DNA of 64,000 nt from Aldehydirespirator sp965219165 (GTDB lineage Bacteria > Actinomycetota > Acidimicrobiia > Acidimicrobiales > Aldehydirespiratoraceae). The stretch spans positions 496,001 to 560,000 of the forward strand of contig CBDCMW010000002.1 in assembly GCA_965219165.1 (NCBI GenBank), given 5' to 3'. The notes under the pieces were generated by a model that made no database searches, was not told the origin of the DNA, and saw only the letters and a list, made by a program, of their open reading frames with translations. The position numbers were made by a program, and so were the translations under genes. This document shows positions 60,136 to 64,000 of this stretch, piece by piece; the first letter of the stretch is position 1; the number at the start of each line of letters is the position of its first letter.

Positions 60136-61127
60136 GCCGCGTGGTGCTCGGTGTGGGCGCCTCACACACCACGCTCATGAATACCCGATGGCACGAAGTG
60201 GCCCACCTGGACCGGGCCCGGCGGTTCCGCGGCGCCCTGAGCGAGGCTCGCAGCCGACTTGAACAGCAGTCCCCGGACCTCGCCGTGGTGATCGGCTCGA
60301 ACCACTTCAGGGGAATGGGCCTCGACCTCATGCCTGCCTTCACCATCGGCGTGGGGGACTTGATCTCCGCCGGTGAGCACGGCACCCCCGAGGGCCCCCA
60401 GCTCACCGACCCGGCCGCCGCGCTGCAGCTGTGCGAGCACGTGATCGAAGACGGACTCGATATGGCGTTCTCGACTGAGCTGCTGGTCGACCACGGCGTC
60501 AGCCACGCCATCCAGTACCTGGTCCCCGAGGACGTTGCTGTCGTGGCCGTCGTGATCAACGCCTTCGCGCCGCCCCTGCCGACGCTGGTCCGGACCTGCC
60601 AGTTCGGATCCGCGCTCGGGGCGGCCGTCCGAGCGCTGCCGGGCGCCAGGCGAGTGATCGTGATTGGCACCGGGGGACTGAGCCATGCCCTACCCTTCCC
60701 CGACTGGCCGGCACCCGAGTCTGACGACGACAGGTTCCTGGTCGAGTCGTGGCGGCACGGGCGCGCCGACTGGTCGAAGAACGAGCCGCGCCGGCGCCGG
60801 ATCATCCTCGACTCGTCCCCCGTCATCAACACCGCCTTCGACGAGTCGTTCCTCGCCAATGTCGCAGCCGGCGAGCACGAAGCCTTCGCCGGACGGCTCG
60901 ACAACCGTCAGCTCGTCGCCGCGGCCGGCAACGGGAGCAACGAGATCAGGGCGTGGCTGTCGATGTGCGCCGCGGTCGGCTCGGTCGAAAGCGAGGTCCT
61001 CTGCTACTCGCCCATGCCGGAGTGGCTCACCGGCATGGCCGTGGCCACCTTCACGCCGGCCGAGTCCGCCTCTCGCGGGCATCGATCGCTTGGTTCGAGC
61101 CCGAGCGGCCGCCCACCCGACCCGTGA
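60132..61127 (+). CDS. Class III extradiol dioxygenase catalytic subunit (LigB/MhpB-like)
   Basis: 331 aa. GVGASHTTLMNTRWHEV (first His), LAVVIGSNHFRGMGLDLMPAFTIGVGD (second His), DHGVSHAIQYL and RVIVIGTGGLSHALPF match the LigB fold and its iron ligands and catalytic His residues. It opens a catechol-like ring with O2. NGSNEIRAWLSMCAAVG near the end is typical of the protocatechuate/gallate group. It is a single subunit; no LigA-like partner is seen. Followed by two hydrolase genes. Confidence 0.87.
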   Translation: MSRVVLGVGASHTTLMNTRWHEVAHLDRARRFRGALSEARSRLEQQSPDLAVVIGSNHFRGMGLDLMPAFTIGVGDLISAGEHGTPEGPQLTDPAAALQLCEHVIEDGLDMAFSTELLVDHGVSHAIQYLVPEDVAVVAVVINAFAPPLPTLVRTCQFGSALGAAVRALPGARRVIVIGTGGLSHALPFPDWPAPESDDDRFLVESWRHGRADWSKNEPRRRRIILDSSPVINTAFDESFLANVAAGEHEAFAGRLDNRQLVAAAGNGSNEIRAWLSMCAAVGSVESEVLCYSPMPEWLTGMAVATFTPAESASRGHRSLGSSPSGRPPDP

Positions 61128-61146
61128 GACCAACAGGAGGACAGCT

Positions 61147-62001
61147 GTGACCGTATGGACCGACCTGACCGGCATCGACTTCGAGGTGAGAACGGTCCAA
61201 GCCGCCGGCGTACCGACGCGCGCCCTCATCGCGGGCGATGGCCCCGATGTGGTCTTCCTTCACGGCACCAGCGGCCACCTCGAAGCCTTTTCACGCAACT
61301 TCGTGCCCCATGTCTCCGCCAGCCTGCGCTGCCACGCTATCGACGCCCTGGGCCACGGCTACACCGCCAAGCCCGACTATCCCTACGAGATCCCCCGCTA
61401 CGTCGAGCACCTAGTCGGCTACTTGGACGCGATGGGCATCCATCAGGCCCATCTGGTAGGCGAGTCGCTCGGCGGATGGACGGCGGGCTGGCTGGCCAGT
61501 GAACAGCCGGAGCGAGTCAGGACCCTGCAGCTGGTGGCGGCCGGAGGAACCAAAGCCAACCCCGACGTGATGGAACGCATCAAGGCCACCACGACTAGAG
61601 CGGCGCTCGACGATGACATCTCGCTGACCCGCGACCGGCTGCACTTGCTCATGCACGACGGCGACCGAGACGTCTCTGGCGAACTGGTCCAGATCCGCTA
61701 CCGCATCTACCACCAGCCCGAGTTCCAGAAGAACCTCCACAACCTGCTGTGCCTGCAAGAAATGGACATCAGGCGACGCAACCTCATGCGCCCCGAGCGC
61801 CTGCGCCGCATCACCGCGCCCACGCTGATCGTGTGGGGCAGCCAGAATCCCTTCGGCGAAGTGCCCGAAGCCCGCAGGATGCAGGAGCATGTCGCGGGCT
61901 CGGAGCTGAGGATCTTCAACAACTGCGGGCACTGGCCCCAGCACGAGCACGCCGAGGAGTACAACCGCCTCAGTATCGACTTCATCTCGTCGAATCGGTG
62001 A
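61147..62001 (+). CDS. Alpha/beta hydrolase
   Basis: 284 aa from GTG 61147, with AGGAGG seven bases upstream. VVFLHGTSGHLEAFSRNFVPHV, LVGESLGGWTAGWLA (nucleophile Ser107), TLIVWGSQNPFGEVPEA (acid region) and FNNCGHWPQHEHAEEYN (His) form a complete triad region; the acid is less certain because SQNPF lacks the usual Asp. Related to meta-cleavage-product hydrolases and esterases. A second hydrolase in the same locus implies a second C-C or ester cleavage. Confidence 0.85.
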   Translation: MTVWTDLTGIDFEVRTVQAAGVPTRALIAGDGPDVVFLHGTSGHLEAFSRNFVPHVSASLRCHAIDALGHGYTAKPDYPYEIPRYVEHLVGYLDAMGIHQAHLVGESLGGWTAGWLASEQPERVRTLQLVAAGGTKANPDVMERIKATTTRAALDDDISLTRDRLHLLMHDGDRDVSGELVQIRYRIYHQPEFQKNLHNLLCLQEMDIRRRNLMRPERLRRITAPTLIVWGSQNPFGEVPEARRMQEHVAGSELRIFNNCGHWPQHEHAEEYNRLSIDFISSNR

Positions 62002-62004
62002 CCG

Positions 62005-62826
62005 ATGGGCATCGTCAGGCGCTACATCAACGGGCCCTCAGGCCAGATCCACATCGCGGAGACAGGCCGGGGACCAAGCGTCCTTCTCTTACACCAGACC
62101 CCGCGGAGTTGGGACGAGTTCCGCGAGGTTATGGCTGCGCTCCAAGACCTGCTCCACATGGTTGCGGTTGATCTTCCGGGGATGGGGGCCTCCGACCAAC
62201 ATCCGGGTGGGCCATCCATTGAGAACTACGCCTCGGCAGCCGCCGCCGCCATCGAACAGTCGGGTCGCGGCCCGATGGCGGTCTGCGGCCACCACACCGG
62301 TGGGGTAGTGGCCATAGAACTGGCGGCCAGCCATCCACATCTGGTCGAGCGACTGATCCTGTCGTCTACGCCCTGGATCGACGCAAAGGAGCGAGCGCGC
62401 CGGGCTGGCAAGCAGCCGGTCGACACCGTCGAACCTCACCCGGACGGGTCGCACCTTCTCGCACTCTGGAACCAGCGAGCGCCCTTCTGCAACGGCAGCA
62501 CCGACCAACTGACTCGCTTCGTTCGAGACGCCCTGCGAGCGGACGATCCAGTCTCGGGCCATCGGGCCGTGAGCCGGTACAGGATGGAACAAGCGGTCGA
62601 GCGTGTCCGATGTCCGGTGACCCTCGTAGAGCACTCAGAAGACCCGTTCGCCCGTCCGCACACTCAGATCCTGCGACAGCGGTTCAACGCGGCGCGGGTC
62701 GAGTGCATCGAAGACGGCAAGGTGCCCCTGGAAGCGACCGCGACAGCCTTCGCATCGGTGCTGCTCTCAGCTGTGGAAGAACAGTCGAGGCCTAGTCGCG
62801 GCGCGTCAGTCAGAGGGACCGATTGA
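62005..62826 (+). CDS. Alpha/beta-hydrolase fold protein without the nucleophilic Ser
   Basis: 273 aa, starting three bases after the previous stop. The fold is clear (VLLLHQTPRSWDEFREVMAAL, VAVDLPGMGASD, VVAIELAASHPHLVERLILSSTPW), but the nucleophile elbow reads GHHTGG, placing His97 where Ser is expected. The usual C-terminal GHxP His block reads DGKVPLEA. An acidic VEHSEDPFA remains. It may be a lyase, a binding protein or a cofactor-free enzyme rather than an esterase. Operon position ties it to the ring-cleavage steps. Confidence 0.75.
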   Translation: MGIVRRYINGPSGQIHIAETGRGPSVLLLHQTPRSWDEFREVMAALQDLLHMVAVDLPGMGASDQHPGGPSIENYASAAAAAIEQSGRGPMAVCGHHTGGVVAIELAASHPHLVERLILSSTPWIDAKERARRAGKQPVDTVEPHPDGSHLLALWNQRAPFCNGSTDQLTRFVRDALRADDPVSGHRAVSRYRMEQAVERVRCPVTLVEHSEDPFARPHTQILRQRFNAARVECIEDGKVPLEATATAFASVLLSAVEEQSRPSRGASVRGTD

Positions 62827-62943
62827 TGCGAGCGGGCTATCGTCGGGGGGATACCCAGGGCGATGTCGGTCCGGTTTATCAAGCCGTCGTTCGCGGCATT
62901 TAGGGTCACTGGGTGACGCAGCCGGTACCGGAGTGGCGGATGG

Positions 62944-63735
62944 ATGAGTTCAGGGTTGGTTGAGGCCGCGGCCGAGCAGCTGCGCATCGCGGCCGAGACG
63001 CGTGTGCCCTGCGGCCCGGTGCGCGATGTGTTGGCCACGTCGACCGACGTGGATGCCGCCTATGCAGTGCAGCAGCGCAATGCCGAGTTGGCGGTGGCGG
63101 CCGGGCGGCGCGTCAGCGGCCACAAGGTGGGCCTCACCGCCAGGGTGGTGCAGAAGCAGTTGGGTGTGGACCAGCCCGACTACGGCGTGCTGTACGCCGA
63201 CATGTGCCTGGCTGACGGCGCGGAGATCGATCCGGGCCGGCTGCTACAGCCCCGGGTCGAGGCCGAGGTGGCCGTGGTCATAGACCGCGACCTCGACAAG
63301 GGCGAGCACTGCGTGGTGGACATAATCGACGCGACGGCCTATGTGCTGCCTGCGCTGGAGATCGTCGACAGCCGCATCGCGGGATGGGACATCACCATCG
63401 TTGACACGATCGCGGACAACGCCAGTTGCGGTCTCTATGTGGTGGGCACCCGCCCGGTGAGCCTCGACGCCGTCGACCTGCGCGAGATCCAGATGCGGAT
63501 GACCATCGACGGCGAGCCCGCGGCCACCGGGACCGGCGCCGCGTGCTTGGGCAACCCGCTGAACGCGGCGGTGTGGCTGGCCGATGTGATGTGTGACCGG
63601 GGTACGCCGCTGCGGGCGGGGGAGTGCCTCATGACCGGCTCGTTGGGTCCGATGATCCCCATCGCACCGGGCGCAGCGCTGTCCGTCGAGATGGGTCCGC
63701 TAGGTACTGTGTCGACCCGGCTGTCTGGCGTCTGA
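62944..63735 (+). CDS. 2-keto-4-pentenoate hydratase (MhpD family)
   Basis: 263 aa. SGHKVGLTARVVQKQLGVDQPDYGVLYADM, PRVEAEVAVVIDRDL (metal-binding Glu) and YVLPALEIVDSRIAGW are the family blocks; DNASCGLYVVGTRP and GTGAACLGNPLNAAVWLA complete the site. Adds water to 2-hydroxypenta-2,4-dienoate, the product of meta-cleavage hydrolases. The following aldolase and aldehyde dehydrogenase genes are not in the window. It starts 117 bp after the last hydrolase, where no other feature is seen. Confidence 0.92.
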   Translation: MSSGLVEAAAEQLRIAAETRVPCGPVRDVLATSTDVDAAYAVQQRNAELAVAAGRRVSGHKVGLTARVVQKQLGVDQPDYGVLYADMCLADGAEIDPGRLLQPRVEAEVAVVIDRDLDKGEHCVVDIIDATAYVLPALEIVDSRIAGWDITIVDTIADNASCGLYVVGTRPVSLDAVDLREIQMRMTIDGEPAATGTGAACLGNPLNAAVWLADVMCDRGTPLRAGECLMTGSLGPMIPIAPGAALSVEMGPLGTVSTRLSGV

Positions 63736-63881
63736 GCGCCCGGCTTCCATGAGGCGGTGATGAGCGAGGAGTCGGGCGATGACGGCCAGCGGCCGTGCCC
63801 GCCGACGGTGTGCTGCGCTGGGAGTTGCGTCAGGCGGGTGATGCGGGCGGCGGCTCATGTGGCAGCCACAAGTTCCGGCTT

Positions 63882-64000
63882 CTAGCCGGGTGCGGTGTTG
63901 GCGGGGTCGGATGTCGGGGTGCGGTCGATGAGTCGTCCGTCAAGTGCCGCGGTGACCTCGTCGGTCATGTTGAGGGCGGCGATGATCGCGGTGAGCTTGC
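63882..64000 (-). CDS. 3' end of an unidentified gene (cut by the window edge)
   Basis: An open minus-strand frame enters from beyond the window and stops at TAG 63882. It encodes KLTAIIAALNMTDEVTAALD, then GRLIDRTPTSDPANTAPG. No family can be named from 38 residues. It is convergent with the hydratase gene; 63736-63881 shows nothing else. Confidence 0.45.
   Translation of the reverse strand, partial: KLTAIIAALNMTDEVTAALDGRLIDRTPTSDPANTAPG

Overview
The window is high-GC DNA with many GTG starts, start/stop-overlapping operons, lipoproteins with GG(S/D)D-type mature ends, a PP2C-PknB(PASTA)-pabA/trpG cluster beside a tRNA-Leu, and an EtfD-type membrane iron-sulfur oxidoreductase. This points to an actinobacterium; a deep lineage such as Acidimicrobiia is my inference, not something the sequence proves.

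Region 1-19.4 kb is an accessory island whose right edge is the 3' end of a tRNA-Ser(GCU) gene. Three copies of an att-like site (positions 11-29, 2160-2215, 19263-19306) cut it into a 2.19 kb cassette carrying an AbiEi/AbiEii type IV toxin-antitoxin pair and a 17.1 kb element. Both units begin with the same ~120-130 bp left-end sequence. The larger unit holds an IS3-family insertion (4-bp target duplication), a DUF3800 protein, two tiny proline-rich proteins, a small membrane protein, a DUF4145 protein, a leader with interlocking inverted repeats in front of a lipoprotein, a Zn-protease-like protein, a HEPN abortive-infection-like protein, and a one-polypeptide restriction-modification enzyme whose end was hit by an ISL3-family insertion (8-bp target duplication). 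It ends with an XRE regulator, a degenerate tyrosine-recombinase-like protein coupled to a DDE transposase-like protein, and a hairpin terminator before the tRNA.

Region 19.4-42.2 kb is chromosomal in character: a pectinacetylesterase-like lipoprotein, tRNA-Ser(UGA), prephenate dehydratase, an MBL-fold hydrolase, and a histidine-utilization locus (IclR regulator and hutH divergent from hutU, a deformylase-like gene, hutF, hutI and an FAD oxidoreductase). It continues with hipBA, a TIR protein, tRNA-Leu(CAG), the PP2C/PknB pair, pabA/trpG, etfD and an NDP-forming acyl-CoA synthetase.

Region 42.2-63.7 kb is a long catabolic locus, almost entirely on the + strand. It has a three-subunit molybdenum hydroxylase, an AMP-forming acyl-CoA ligase, an ArsR regulator followed by an unusual SRPBCC/periplasmic-binding-protein fusion, a PIN/RHH toxin-antitoxin pair inserted on the other strand, and a branched-chain/amide-type ABC importer with a permease-ATPase fusion. 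Then come an amidase, a Rieske oxygenase, alpha/beta hydrolases, an M20-like protein lacking expected metal ligands, a class III extradiol dioxygenase and a 2-keto-4-pentenoate hydratase. Together these suggest uptake and degradation of an aromatic or N-heteroaromatic compound with an amide function; the substrate cannot be read from the sequence. The final bases hold the 3' end of an unidentified minus-strand gene.
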